64,000 bases of DNA from contig KV748197.1 of assembly GCA_001692895.1 (NCBI GenBank), forward strand, positions 2,113,813-2,177,812, read 5' to 3'. Each line of letters opens with the position of its first letter. The stretch's first letter is position 1. A program made the position numbers and the translations under genes. This DNA is from Cenococcum geophilum 1.58. Its lineage: Eukaryota > Ascomycota > Dothideomycetes > Gloniales > Gloniaceae. Below, piece after piece: positions 11,641 to 22,710 of this stretch. The notes beneath the pieces are model-generated. The model searched no databases. It was given only the letters and a program-made list of their open reading frames with translations, and was not told where the DNA came from.

Positions 11641-11899
11641 GGTGGATTTATTTGTCATTTTACCCCCTTATCCTAATAGAAAATTTTCTCTAGGGGTGGT
11701 CCTAGCTTATAAGCGAGGCACGGACAGGAACACCAAAACCACTACTACTACCACCAATACTAATACCAATAGGGGCTAGTCTTTCTACTCCCTTTTAGCC
11801 TAATCTCCCCAGAAATCTTCTAGTAGGATTAGTAAAGAGAAAGGTATAAGGGTAGAAAAAAAAAAACTAGGAAACCCCCTATAAGATGCCAAAGTCTAA

Positions 11900-13330
11900 T
11901 AGGCATAAAAAAAAACCTCCTATATAAAATAAGTGATAATGAGTCTACGACTACATTCACTTTTTCTGCCCTTCTTCCTTCTCCTGGCCTATTTGGGACG
12001 GAGAAAAAAAGAGGACATCCTTAGGTCTTCTACTGAAAAAGAAAACCAAAAACCTGCAAAAAAGACAACAAAATTAATAACTTTTACGGCTGGTATACCT
12101 AGTATATCTTTCCCTCCCCCTTTCTCCTAAACAATACCTATAAAAGGCCCTAGAAAGCCTAATACAGGCCTATATAAGGGCTAGAAGAAGAAGAAAAAGA
12201 AGAAGAAAAAGAACAAGTTAAACAGCTAGAGGACCTATACACGGAGGAGACATAGAGAAAACTTTATAAAAGGAAAAAAAAGGCAAAAGATATCCTATAA
12301 GGATTAGTCGAAGAAGTAAGGAGCTCTCCGTAAGGAGGTAGCTCCTACTAAGGAAACCTACGCAGAGAGACTAAAGAGAACCTCCTTCCTCATTCCCCCT
12401 GCCCTCCTTACAACACCCATCTTCCTACCCTTTTACTTTCTACTAGAAGTAAGAAAAAAGGCAGCTATAAGAAAGGAGCTAGTTCTTATTACAGACCAAA
12501 AGGACTAACCTCTAGATACCTTCTCTATACAAAACAAAGTCAATTAACTATTTACATCAAAACTGTAAGTAGAAAAACCTGTTTTAGCATCTATAGCTAG
12601 AACTAGAAGAAAAATAAAATATTCTTCTTATAACTACGGAAGAGTATAATACGGATTCCTAGTTAAATATAAGGAAATCTGGCATAATTGCTTTACTTTT
12701 TAAAGAGAACAAAAACTAGAACATGGGTTCAATTTAGGCCCATGGGGTTCCTACCCTACTTTCCTAGGAGAAGGAGGCTCTTAGCTTTTAAAAGAAGAAA
12801 TTAAGACCTTTAATCCTATTAAGGATAGCAAAGACATCACCTAGATGGATCTTATTTAGGTGTAAAAAGACACGATCCACAGATCAGCTTTCGTGCTCTT
12901 ATAGTTTTTACTATAGAAAACGAAGAAAAAAGACAAGTAAATCCTTAAGGTAAAAGAGATATCAATTAGCATGGTACAGCTACTAAGGTAGTAAAATACC
13001 TCGAAGTCTCTCCTACTACGCAGTATACAGAGGTGCTAAGAATTTGGCATATAGGAGGACAGGTTGCTGCTACTAGGCCTGTAGATACTGTGCGGCTGCA
13101 CATTTATCTAAAGACCATTCCTGTTTTCTACCTGTATAATAACAGGCAAGCCTTGCCAGCATACTACCCCTCTTTGCATTAATTGTAAAGAAAAACACTT
13201 TGCTAATAGTAAAAGACTGCGAGACTCTTAAAGCTGCTAAACTAGTACGCGAAGAAGATTCTATGGAAGAATAAAAACAGATAGGATTCTAGAAGGAGGG
13301 CAACTCCTACTAGGCTCTTAAAATGATATT
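11900..13330 (+). pseudogene. L2 gag-like ORF1 remnant with zinc knuckles
   Basis: A Glu/Lys-rich segment (about 12180-12300) precedes a central region, then a knuckle region at 13070-13230. There CRYCAAAHLSKDHSC is read in one frame and, after a small frameshift near 13120, CQHTTPLCINCKEKHFANS in the next. This Cys/His series resembles the C-terminal knuckles of ORF1 (gag-like) proteins of fungal Tad/I-type LINEs, whose role is RNA binding. An open stretch at 11933-12130 (65 codons) is part of the low-complexity start and is not a gene by itself. Broken by TAA/TAG and at least one frameshift. Confidence 0.5.
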
Positions 13331-13607
13331 AGAGAGTAAAAGGACAGAAATAAATTGCAAAAGGACAGGGACAGGGGTTAGGATTTCTTATAGTTTTTCT
13401 TACCATTTTCTTATTCCCTAGTAGTTGTAGTATCTTAGTATTTTACTAGGAAACTATAAACTCCTAATTTAGGGGTTTATAAACTACTAGGACATAGCTA
13501 CTAGTACATATTAAGCTGCCTAGAAAGGATTTATGTATATAGAACTATAGCGCCATAGCCTAGAGCCTGCATGCGCAGTATTGTACGTAGTATAATACAA
13601 CGGACCT

Positions 13608-13632
13608 AAAAAAAAAAAAAAAAAAAAAAAAA
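13608..13632 (+). repeat. Poly(A) tail of L2
   Basis: Twenty-five uninterrupted A follow GGACCT. The inverted copy L1 has the equivalent T-rich tail at 3771-3797, which supports a real 3' tail and not a chance A run. Confidence 0.8.
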
Positions 13633-14229
13633 TAGTTAAGGCCTAGCTAAAACCTCTCCCGCCTAGGTAACTCCTGTTTACTCCTTAAGTGTACCTTACT
13701 AGTGTACTACCCTAGCGAGTAGTTCTATCTGTTAGTATACCAATACACATATCCGTTTTCTTAAGCCGCGTAATAGTTTCTCTAGCTAGGACGTAATCCT
13801 ACCTACCTATTAGGTGCATTAGGGGTTAGAGCTTAGCTAAGGGGTAAAATCCCTAAAGCTAGTAGTAGCTACTACACACTACGCCCCGCAACTACTCTAG
13901 GTAGTCATTTCGCGTTACCTATAGGAGTTTCCTTATAACAGGCCAACTGTGTCTTATAGGAGGGAGCTATAGAGATAGGTCCCGTGCTAGGCAACCTGCT
14001 CCCCCCTCTCCTACTAACTAAGCTTATATCCCCCCTTTTTATAAGCTAGCCTATGTCTCTAACCGTTAAGTCTTTATCCAACTGGCCTGTGTTTCCTCTA
14101 AGACCTCCCCCATATATATACAAGGTTGCGTACACTACGCCTATTAAAACTCTTCTATAAGTTGCCTTATATACATACGTCGGGTTACATGCACCACGCC
14201 TATTAAGACCCTCCTGTAAATTACCTGTC
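13633..14229. other. Unassigned AT-rich region with a local tandem duplication
   Basis: No frame or element ends recognised. A tandem duplication of about 60 bp is visible at about 14122-14225, where the core CACGCCTATTAAGACCCTCCT recurs as CACTACGCCTATTAAAACTC.., then CACCACGCCTATTAAGACCC... An inverted pair ACAGGCCA/TGGCCTGT lies at 13938 and 14083. Confidence 0.4.
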
Positions 14230-14990
14230 GAACGCTATAGGGCCGTCGAAGCTGGCTTTGCCCGTGTTTCCACCTCGTTAAGCCGTCTGGTCTCCGTCGC
14301 GTCGCCGTCGCGTCGCTGTCGCGTTGTCGTGTACATATACCAGATAGGCCCTCGTAGAGGGGCCTTAACGAGTTCTCTAGGTAGGGCCTTAACAAGTTCT
14401 TCGCGGTGGCCTTGGGGCCTTAACAAGTTTCGTACGAAGTATCTGCGACGCGTTAACCTTAACAAGTTCTTATGAAAAGAGGTTCCCTACGCCCTCGCCG
14501 TATCCTCTCGGTCTTAGAGCTAGTGCGAGCCCAAGGGTGTCCTGTCGTACTCCTAGGACGTGTCTATGTCGACTGGCTGAATAAGGCCAGTTTCGGGCCT
14601 GGCTGCGAGCCAGGTAGTCGTACGTCGGGTGGTTTTCGTATTCCAGTTTCTCTTGATAGGCCTCCCTAGGTGGTAGAGCAGAAGCCTTAAGCAGAGGCAG
14701 TAAGGCTCATGGTATTGTTGAGGGCGATACTTTGTACGATGCTTCGTACGCGTCGCGGGCTCAACACCACAACCGCGACGACAGCGCGCTACACGCGCTG
14801 CGACGGCTCTCTACCATCGCCTCTGCACTTAGCCATCAAAAGGAACGGTTTCCTAATGATGTTTCCACCCGCGGCGACGTGGACGCGTGCAGTAGGGCTT
14901 CGCGGGCTAGATTTAGCTCTACTACTACCAGGAAGTCTTATACTATCTCTTTTAACCCTATTACTTGTAACCGACTACCGACACTGTGCT
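14230..14990. other. GC-richer, CpG-containing island with little RIP
   Basis: CGTCGCGTCGCC-type sequence and many CpG and CpA sites contrast with the flanks. A 16-18 bp motif GGGCCTTAACAAGTTCTT recurs four times at 14358-14475. Several overlapping open frames exist on both strands (for example 14709-15188 plus and 14235-14465 minus). None has a convincing start, composition or known motif, and frames that overlap like this are expected in GC-rich unmutated DNA. It could be a relic of host DNA, a regulatory/LTR sequence, or a recent insertion. Confidence 0.4.
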
Positions 14991-15119
14991 GAGACACAAG
15001 ATCACCGCTTAGAAGGCTCCAAGACAGCGTCAACGCTACCCTATATATTGATCGCAGATCAATATTGCTTGCAGATCAACTGTTCCCATTTTAGTTACCT
15101 ATTACCCCATCATGTCTTA

Positions 15120-15492
15120 TTACCTTTACATTCTTCGTGTATATATAGAGGCTTTAGAGCTACATTTACAATCAAGTCGCTTATTTAATACCCACACACT
15201 GCAAAGCTTATATTACTCCTACTAAGCCTAGTAAGTTAACCTCTACTCTATAAAGGGACATTCTGGCTCTTATCCCGTCCTTTCTATAAGAATTAGCCCT
15301 AACTTCTCCTAATAGGGTCCTATCTATCTGGTTAAATAGTATGTCTAATTTGCTTAAATAAAACTAGGAACATCTCTAGAAAGCTCTTACCACTATAGGC
15401 CTTATTAGTATCCTTTAGTTATTCTTAATGCTAATTAGTCTATTTTAGGTGTAACGTACTCTAGCTACTCCTACTAAGGTTATTATAGAGCT
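15120..15492 (+). pseudogene. H, left part: unrecognised coding remnant split by element T
   Basis: From about 15190 a plus-strand frame reads through Gln-type stops (ITPTKPSKLTST, LTSPNRVLSIWLNSMSNLLK, ATPTKVIIEL). At 15493 it is cut by element T. If T is removed, leaving one TA, codon GAG-CTT-AAT-GGT joins this frame directly to the frame at 22711. Function unknown; it may belong to another transposon. Confidence 0.5.
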
Positions 15493-15545
15493 TACGTTAG
15501 GAAAAAATTTACCAGTATCTGATTTTATTTTTCTGCCATTTTAGC

Positions 15546-15735
15546 ATTTTCTAGCATTTAGTAGCTAAATGCGGCATTTATTACTAAGTACTAGCATTTA
15601 GCTGCTAAATGCCGCATTTATAACTAAGTACTAGTATTTAGCTGCCAAATGCCGCATTTATAACTAAGTACTAGCATTTAGCTGCCAAATGCCGCATTTA
15701 TAATTAAGTATTAGCATTTAGCTGCTAAATGCTAA
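15546..15735. repeat. 40-bp tandem repeat in T
   Basis: Roughly four and a half copies of a 40-bp unit built on CATTTAGCTGCYAAATGCCGCATTTA..ACTAAGTACTAG. The unit itself contains the palindrome GCATTTAGC..GCTAAATGC. A degenerate relative of the motif occurs at the other end of T (22640-22690). Confidence 0.85.
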
Positions 15736-15785
15736 AAAATGCTAAAATAGCAGAAAAGTAAAATTAGATACTACTAAATTTTTTA

Positions 15786-16330
15786 AAGTTCTATACGAAG
15801 TTCTACACAAAGTTCTGTATAAAGTTCCGCATAAAGCTCTATATAAAGCCCTGCACGAAGTTCTATATAAAACTCTATATAAAGCTCTGCGCGAAGTTCT
15901 ATATAAAACTCTATATAAAGCTCTGCGCGAAGTTCTATATAAAGCTCTATATAAAGCTCTGCGTAAAGTTCTATACAAAGCTCTACGCAAAGCTCTGCGC
16001 AAAGTTCTACACGAAGCTCTATACGAAGTTCTACACGAAGCTCTACGCGAAGTTCTACACGAAGCTCTACACGAAGCTCTGCACGAAGCTCTGCACGAAG
16101 TTCTGCACGAAGCTCTGCACGAAGTTCTGCACGAAGCTCTGCACGAAGCTCTACACAAAGCTCTGCACGAAGCTCTACACGAAGCTNTGCACGAAGCTCT
16201 ACACAAAGCTCTTATATAAANCTCTGCACGAGGCTCTACACAAGGCTCTACATAAAGCTCTGCGTACAGAGGCTCTGTACAAGGCTCTGCGCGAAGCTTT
16301 GCGTACGGAGGCTCTACACGAAGCTCTGCA
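15786..16330. repeat. 12-bp minisatellite (about 45 copies)
   Basis: A long array of GAAGCTCTGCAC and variants (GAAGTTCTACAC, AAAGCTCTATAT). The variants differ mainly by C/T and G/A transitions, and the most mutated copies are at the left. The long open frame on the minus strand (15742-16206) is a by-product: a 12-bp unit gives a stop-free Cys/Arg/Ala/Ser tetrapeptide repeat. Contains N at 16187 and 16221. Confidence 0.92.
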
Positions 16331-16401
16331 TTGGGTCCCCGCTATATTCCCGATAGCCTCTACACGTACCTCTGCCAAGTATACCCCCTATATACACCTA
16401 G

Positions 16402-16649
16402 CGTCGACCTAAATCGAAGTTCCTTACTACCATCGTAATACTGTCTGACGACCTAGATCGTCTATACGAACTATGTCTCAGTTATCTCGTATGTCTCATC
16501 GAACGTCTCATTACCTGTTTCTCTTAACTATAACCTACTACATAACGACGTCGTCGTCATTGTATTTGGACCTACCTAATGTATATAAGAGAGCTTCTAG
16601 AGCCCTCTTTAATAAACAGAGTTCTTATTCTAAATTACCAAGTTTAATA
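16402..16649 (+). repeat. C 5' LTR
   Basis: 248 bp; inner end TTTAATA (RIPped TTTAACA). It holds a TATA-like GTATATAAG at 16581 and AATAAA at 16611, fitting the promoter and polyadenylation signal of an LTR. Confidence 0.9.
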
Positions 16650-16659
16650 GTTATGAGCC
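16650..16659 (+). promoter_or_regulatory. C primer binding site, initiator tRNA-Met half-molecule type
   Basis: GTTATGAGCC directly follows the 5' LTR. Its complement GGCTCATAAC is the anticodon stem-loop of eukaryotic initiator tRNA-Met. Copia elements are known to prime from an internal fragment of that tRNA rather than its 3' CCA end. Confidence 0.75.
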
Positions 16660-16742
16660 TGGACCGTCTACTGTATTATCTTTGATTTAAAGTCTTTTAT
16701 TCCTATCGATTTCCATCGTTATCTTAATTATAGATACCCACC

Positions 16743-19700
16743 ATGACCTCTTAATAAGATACCCTACTGGTTACTGTCTCATCCGTAATCCTTGCAAGCC
16801 TAAATAACTGGGACGAATGGATTGAGGTTATTAAGTCAAAAGCTAATAACAATCGTCTCTGGAAGTATGTCGACCTATTAATATCCAAGACCGAGTTACC
16901 AAGGCTTAAAGAACCTATTTAAGCCTTACCAAAGGATGCTAATAGCCGGGGGAAAATAAAGCTCTTAGAGCTAGATAAGGATAAAAAGGAGGAGCTCTGT
17001 ACGCTTAAAGCGGACTATAAAGACAACTTAAAGCTATATAGAAAGCAGCTGTTAGCTTTTAATACGTTGCGCAGTTAGATCCTAAGCTCTATCTTACGGA
17101 CCTACCTCGTCTACACGTTTAAATGTGACTCTACCTATGATGTCTTAGTGTCGCTTAAGTAGAGAATTGCTCCGTCTAACTACGCCTAAAAGCTTTAAAT
17201 AGCCACCTAATATGTAAGGCTTAAGAAGGCGTTTTGGAACTAGAACTTTAAGGTCTAGTTATAGGAGTAAGAGAAAGTGTACACTAAGTGTAAGGAGCTA
17301 AAACTACCTAAGGTAGATGGTAATCGTTCGGTGACGGACTTTGTATTCATAGTCGAATCTATTATATTAAGCTAGTTAGAATATTAAAAGAACGAGCTTA
17401 ATAGTTATAAGTGGGAGAAGAAGACGCTTCCTACCTTCTTCGAGCTAGTTAAAATATACCGAAACCACCATCGTAGGGAGCTCGCTTAGAAGGGTAAGAT
17501 CTTATAAGGATCCTTTATAGCCACCTTAAAGAATAAGTTAAGCGAGTTATTGAATTTAAAGCCTAAATCATCAGCAGATGAGTAGAAGAAGGAAAAGCGA
17601 TAGGCACCAGAGTGCCTATGCGGAAAGCGTCACTACTTTAATAAGTGCTAGTATATTGTAGAGTCGATTCCTTACCTATCTTGGTTTAAACCCAGTAACA
17701 AAATCCAGAAGAAGGTGGATAAGAAGATCGCCAATACGACGCCTAAAATTAAGGCTCGTATTAAGCAAATTAAAAAGGACGATCGAGCTAATAAGAAGCT
17801 AAAGGATGGCAACAAGCAGAGTTCTCAAGAGCCTGGTGGAGGAGCCTTTACTATTTATTAAGTAGGAGCCTATAACACAACCTCTAGCTACAAGCTTCGT
17901 GATAGCTTTATCCTTAACTTAGGAACCACTATATACGTTATTAACGATTAAGCTAGATTTATCAGCGATATTAAGCCTATGTTAGATCGGCTTTACGTAG
18001 GATCGAATATAGAAGAGATTGTGGGCTATAGAACAGCTATAGTTATAATTAACCGCCTAATGGGTAAGATATAGATGCAGCTTTTACGAGCAGCCTATAT
18101 ATTAAGCTTTTATATTAACCTGGTATGCCTCCAAAAGCTTAATAATAAGGGAGTCTATTAGAATAATAAAGAGAATACTGTCTTCTCTAGTGACAACAAG
18201 ACGTACTTCCGCTGTGGCTACTATTATAGTTAGAAAACGGTTAAATATAATAAGCCAAAGGACTTATAAGAGGCTTTATTTATAACTCAATTAAAGCTAG
18301 TAAAGTATTTATTAAAGCCTCTGCTAAATTAGGCGGAAGGCCATATATAGTACTAGTGATTAGGCCATATAGGAAAAGAAGCAATAGAGTAACTACCTTA
18401 GTTAGTAACGGGGGCAATTCTAAAAGGCCCCTTAATGGTAGAATGCGAGTTATATAGAGTAAGTAAAGCTTATAAGGTGGTATTAAGAAGGAAACTAACC
18501 TAGTTAGCGGTTCCTTTCTATAGGATATACTTAGATTTAATATCCGGAATTATTATATATAATGGCTATAAGTACGCGGTATACTTCCTTAATAATATAA
18601 TATGGATAAATAAGGTAGAAACAATGGCTAAGAAGTCGTCCCTAACTAAAATAGTTATTAAATATTATAATGTCATTAAAAGACGATACGGCTTTAAGGT
18701 AGCCATAATCCATATAAATAGAGAAATGTCTCTTATAGGCGAATTTAAGGAATGGGTAGCTAAATAAGGAATTACTTTTAAAAGATTAACACCTAATACC
18801 CAGTCTTAGAACGGTCCAGCTGAACGTTTTAGGGGGGTAATAATATAGAAGGGTCGATGCGTAAGGGTTACAGCCTATCTATTAGAAAAACTATAGCCTA
18901 AAGTTTTTAAGGTAGCTGCCTATCTACTTAATCGGATGCCCAGCAAAGGACTTAAGTAGAAGACACCATTTAAGAATATCCAGTTAGTAATAGGTATATC
19001 ACCACTAAAACTAAATATAGGTTACCTACGAGTCTATGGCTATAGGGCCTATCCCCTTAAGTATAATATTCCACGCCTAAATAAGCTCGCGCTAAGGGCC
19101 TATATAGGATATCTGGTAGGGTATAATTTAACGAATATCTTTTAAATCTATATTCTTAGTTAGAAGAAGGTTATTAGAACAAGAGACGTACAATTTAATA
19201 AGTAATTGCTCTATAATAACTTATAGCCAGATCTAGCAAATGTACTCTAAGTAAGGACTAACTAAATATTAGAAATAATTAATGTCTATTAAATATAGAA
19301 CCTCCAAAACAAATTAGAATTGTTATTTAATAAAAGCGATAAAAGTAATAAGACTCTAAATAAGATTTAAGTTAATACTAAAGGAAGACAATAGGTGGAT
19401 TCTGGTGGAAATTAGGAAGAGCCTAATATTAAAAGTAGTAAGCAACTAGATTTAAGCTCTAAAGACGACTTAACTCTAGGGCTTCCTACCCTAAATAAGA
19501 TACTAGAACCTAACTTACCGGAGCCTCTACCGTCCTTAAATACCTTAGTAAAGAAGAAGCCGCACTATATTATAGTTCCGACTAACGAAGCTAAGCCAAA
19601 GAAGAATATTGTTGGCGATATAGGAGAGCAAAACATTATTAAAGGGAAGAGACTTAAAGAACGTCTAAAGGCCTACGTAAGTTTTCTAACTAACGTTACT

Positions 19701-21390
19701 AAGGACAAGAGCCTTCCGGCTTAAAAAGCAGCCTTTAATATAGGGCTTACCTTTTACTAAAAGCTATATCGCGACTAGCTCCTACCGCCGCCTAGGAACT
19801 AGAAGGAGCTTTAAAGACATTAATATAAGGAAGAATTTGTGGCTACTGCTTAGAAGGAGTTTAATAACCTTTAAAATAAAGGAACGTTTAAGGTTGTTAA
19901 GGAGACGATTAACATTAAACCCGTACCTATTATCTGGACGTTTACCTATAAAACTAATACTAATAGCTATCTAACGAAATTCAAAGCCCGCTTTTGCGTA
20001 CGAGGTAATCTATAAGAGTTAGTATATCAGGGCACCCATGCCGCAATACTAGTAGCAAGATCGTTTAGAGTACTAATGGCTATTGTCGCAATATTTAACC
20101 TAGACTGCTAGTAGGGTAATGCCGTTAACGCATTTGTAAACAGCCTAATTAACGAGGTCGTTTATATTAAGAGCCCAGATAGATTTGTGATTAAGGGTAA
20201 GTACCTACTGCTTTACAGAGCGCTCTATGGATTACGACGATTACCTCTGCTGTAGTATAGTAACTTAACAATAATACTTAAAAAGGAAGGCTTAAAGCTA
20301 GTAGTGGAGGAGCCTTGCCTATATTATAACGATTAGCTGATAGTCTTCTTCTATATTAATAATATTACAGCCGCCTATTAAAAGAGAGACCTCTTTAAGC
20401 TCGAGACCTTTAAGGAGCACCTTATAAAAAGGTATAAGATAAAGGACCTAGGTGAACTTACCTAGTTCCTAGAAATTTAAATAATCCGCGATAAAGAGAA
20501 TAGGAAGCTTTAGCTTAGCTAAGACGCTTATATTAACAAGATTACGATAAGCTTTAATATAAAGGACTATTATAAAGTCTATATACTAATGGGCAATAAG
20601 GAACTTAAGCTTAATCTAGAACAAGCCTTAAAGTAGGACATCTACACCTATTAAAGGAAGGTCGGATCTGCGCTCTATACAGCCTATATTACCTATTTAG
20701 ACGCGGCGAGATTAATAAGTAAGCTATTAGAATTCTCTTAAAACCCGTTACTAATTTATAACGCAGCTGCTATAAGGGCAATTGCCTACCTTTATTAAAC
20801 CAGGACTCTTGTAATTAAGTACTTAAAGGAGAATATAATAAATCAAATCTTTGTAAGGGCTAGTAACGTATTATTTGGCGACGACCTAGTGAGCAGAAAG
20901 AGCACAGAAGGTTATCTATTCACCTTATTTAGAGGGCTAATTAACTGGCGATTTATAAAGTAGAAGTTAGTGACGAAATTAAGCACAAAAGCAGAGCTCC
21001 TAGCCCTGTTGCATGCAGCTACCAAGTTAATTTAGTGGTAGTAATTCTTTAAAGAAATTAGATTTGACCCTAATAAGAAGTAAACAATATATTGCGATAA
21101 CCTATAGACTATTTAACTACTAACTAAAAGCGACGCGGAGCTTAACACTAAGCTTTGACACGTTAATATCCATCACCACTAGCTCCGCTAGGAAGTTCGT
21201 AAAGGAAGTATTAATATTAAATAGGTACCTACTGCGGATATAATAGCAGACGGCCTAATAAAGGCTCTACCTCGTTAAAAGCATAAAACGTTTGTTTAGT
21301 AATTAAACCTTATTAATATTAAGGATCTAATTTAATTTAATTTAAATAATATTTGGGCAAGGTAAATATATAGAGGATTTCCTTTAACTT
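16743..21390 (+). pseudogene. C gag-pol polyprotein remnant
   Basis: The ATG at 16743 opens one frame readable to about 21390 (roughly 1540 codons), interrupted mostly by TAA/TAG and at least one TGA (CGA-type) near 21157. Gag occupies about the first 300 codons (NNWDEWIEVIKSKANN). A Cys/His knuckle (CLCGKRHYFNKC) is at about 17618-17652. Protease is degenerate at about 17920-17950. Integrase runs from about 18330 to 19190 (QNGPAERF). RT runs from about 19910 to 20600. Its YxDD site at 20352-20363 reads YINN. RNase H runs from 20860 to 21330 (SRKSTEGYLF, STKAELLALLHA). No frameshift was needed to read it. Confidence 0.9.
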
Positions 21391-21463
21391 AACACCAAAT
21401 TGCTATTATAACTTTTTAGTATTTCTACAGCAGCCTAGAAGGCTCTGTGCAGCTAGGGGGGTA

Positions 21464-21724
21464 TATTAACCTAAATTAAAGTTCCTTACTACTATCGTAA
21501 TACTGTCTAATAACCTAGATCGTCTATACGAACTATATCTTAGTTGTCTTATATCTTAAGCTTATATATTTTATCGAACGTCTTATTACCTATTTCTCTT
21601 ATCTATGACCTACTACATAACAACGTCGTTGTTATTGTATTTGGACCTACTTAATATATATAAGAGAGCTTCTAGAGCCCTCTTTAATAAATAGAGTTCT
21701 TATTCTAAATTACCAAGTTTAACA
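21464..21724 (+). repeat. C 3' LTR with preceding polypurine tract
   Basis: 261 bp, starting TATTAACC (RIPped TGTCGACC) after GCTAGGGGGG. It ends TTTAACA, followed by CCTAG. About 13 bp longer than the 5' LTR because of an inserted stretch near 21550. More mutated than the 5' LTR. Confidence 0.9.
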
Positions 21725-21794
21725 CCTAGGTAGCCACCTTATTTTTTACCCTTCCTTTCTTCCTTATATCCTCTTTACCTAGGGGGACACTAGA

Positions 21795-22066
21795 ACGACG
21801 GCTAGTAGATAACTATCGCTAGAGCTAGATAACCGTCGCTAGAGCTATATAACCGTTATTAGAGCTAGACAACCATTATTAGAGCTAGACGACCGTCGCT
21901 AGAGCTAGACGATTGTTGCTAGAGCTAGGTAACTGTCGCTAAAGCTAGATAACCGTTATTAGAGCTAGACGATCATCGCTAAAGCTATATAACCGTTGCC
22001 AGAGCTAGACAACTATTGCTAAAGCTATATAACCGTTACTAGAGCTAGAGCTAGACAACCGTTTAA
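21795..22066. repeat. 20-bp minisatellite in T
   Basis: About 13 copies of AGAGCTAGACAACCGTCGCT with transition variants (CGTCGCT, CGTTATT, CATCGCT). Confidence 0.9.
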
Positions 22067-22118
22067 ATAACTAACCAGTAAATACTATAAACAATTTAAT
22101 TAATTAATTAAATTAAGG

Positions 22119-22315
22119 TAATATAGACGGGTAGGTATAAATAGGTAGGTATAAATAGATAGATAGATAAATAGACGGGCGGGTAGGTAGGTAGGTAGGT
22201 AGGTAGGTAAGTAGGTAGGTAGGCAGGCAGGCAGGTAAATAAGTAGGTAGGTAGATAGGTAGGCAGGTAGGTAGGCAGATAGGTAGGTAAATTAGTAGGT
22301 AGGTAAGTAAAAGAG
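22119..22315. repeat. Tetranucleotide microsatellite (AGGT/AGAT)n
   Basis: A nearly continuous run of GGTA, GATA and GGCA units, imperfect. Beyond it the sequence is AT-rich to 22500 with no feature seen. Confidence 0.9.
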
Positions 22316-22502
22316 AACTATCGCTATATTATATTAAATTATTTAAAATAATATAATTTATTTTGCACTAACTGCATAGAAAGAGCAATACTTATTTATT
22401 GCTTAAAGTAAGTAAGATATATAGAATACGTAAGGAGGGCATTATATATAAAATACGCGAGGAGGGCATTATATATTAATTGCGCATTAAGTGCAAAATG
22501 TG

Positions 22503-22605
22503 TAATTAGCTGCACTGCATTATTAAATATAGTAGTATGCTGTACTATATTATTAAATATAGTAGTATACTGTACTATATTATTAAATATAGCAGTATAC
22601 CGCAC
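22503..22605. repeat. 33-bp tandem repeat in T
   Basis: Three copies of a 33-bp unit (ACTATATTATTAAATATAGTAGTAT..). This explains the open minus-strand frame at 22396-22605, whose translation repeats an 11-residue unit. Confidence 0.85.
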
Positions 22606-22710
22606 CTTAGTTAATACTATATGCTACACGTTATAGTGCGCGGAATGCGCATTTAGCCGCCAAATACTGCCAAATGCTGTAAAAATGCTAGTAAATTTTT
22701 TCCTAACGTA

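Larger units (their letters stand above)
11641..13632 (+). mobile_element. L2, poly(A)-tailed gag-like retroelement (plus strand)
   Basis: Inverted relative to L1 and ending in 25 consecutive A (13608-13632). It carries a Lys/Glu-rich coding remnant with Cys/His knuckles but no RT. Only about 400 bp lie between the knuckles and the tail, so a reverse transcriptase ORF cannot fit. This suggests a non-autonomous non-LTR element or a truncated ORF1 transcript copy. The 5' limit is a guess. Purine-rich tracts at 11850-11920 and 12180-12240 are low complexity. Confidence 0.6.
16402..21724 (+). mobile_element. Complete Ty1/copia element C (plus strand)
   Basis: 5323 bp with LTRs of 248 and 261 bp, and a perfect 5-bp target duplication CCTAG (16397-16401, 21725-21729). 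It has a tRNA primer site after the 5' LTR, a purine tract before the 3' LTR, and a single gag-pol frame in copia order (gag, integrase, RT, RNase H). It is inserted in element T beside the minisatellites. Inactivated by RIP-type stops. Confidence 0.93.
15495..22708. mobile_element. T, TIR element with TA target duplication, filled with minisatellites
   Basis: Perfect 21-bp inverted ends including the TA (15492-15512 against 22691-22711; outer sequence TTACGTTAGG). TA flanks at 15493-15494 and 22709-22710 fit Tc1/mariner-type insertion. Restoration of the H reading frame across the insertion point supports the boundaries. Apart from the copia C insertion, its net roughly 1.9 kb is almost all tandem repeats: 40-bp, 12-bp, 20-bp, 4-bp and 33-bp units. 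No transposase, hence non-autonomous. Confidence 0.72.

Noticed and set aside
14655-14730. tRNA-like string GGTGGTAGAGCAG
   Set aside because: No acceptor-stem pairing, no proper anticodon stem and no B-box, so it is not a tRNA gene.
14144-15188. Overlapping open frames on both strands of the GC island (including one of 159 codons at 14709-15188)
   Set aside because: Several frames are open at once, none has motif support, and GC-rich unmutated DNA gives such frames by chance. The island itself is reported.
15742-16206. 154-codon open frame on the minus strand rich in Cys, Arg, Ala and Ser
   Set aside because: It is the translation of the 12-bp minisatellite. A repeat unit divisible by three without a stop stays open by construction.
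15546-16330. Regular repeats resembling a CRISPR array
   Set aside because: Direct tandem arrays without unique spacers, in a eukaryotic transposon-rich context.
22396-22605. 69-codon minus-strand open frame with repeated Ile/Phe/Asn units
   Set aside because: Produced by the 33-bp tandem repeat.
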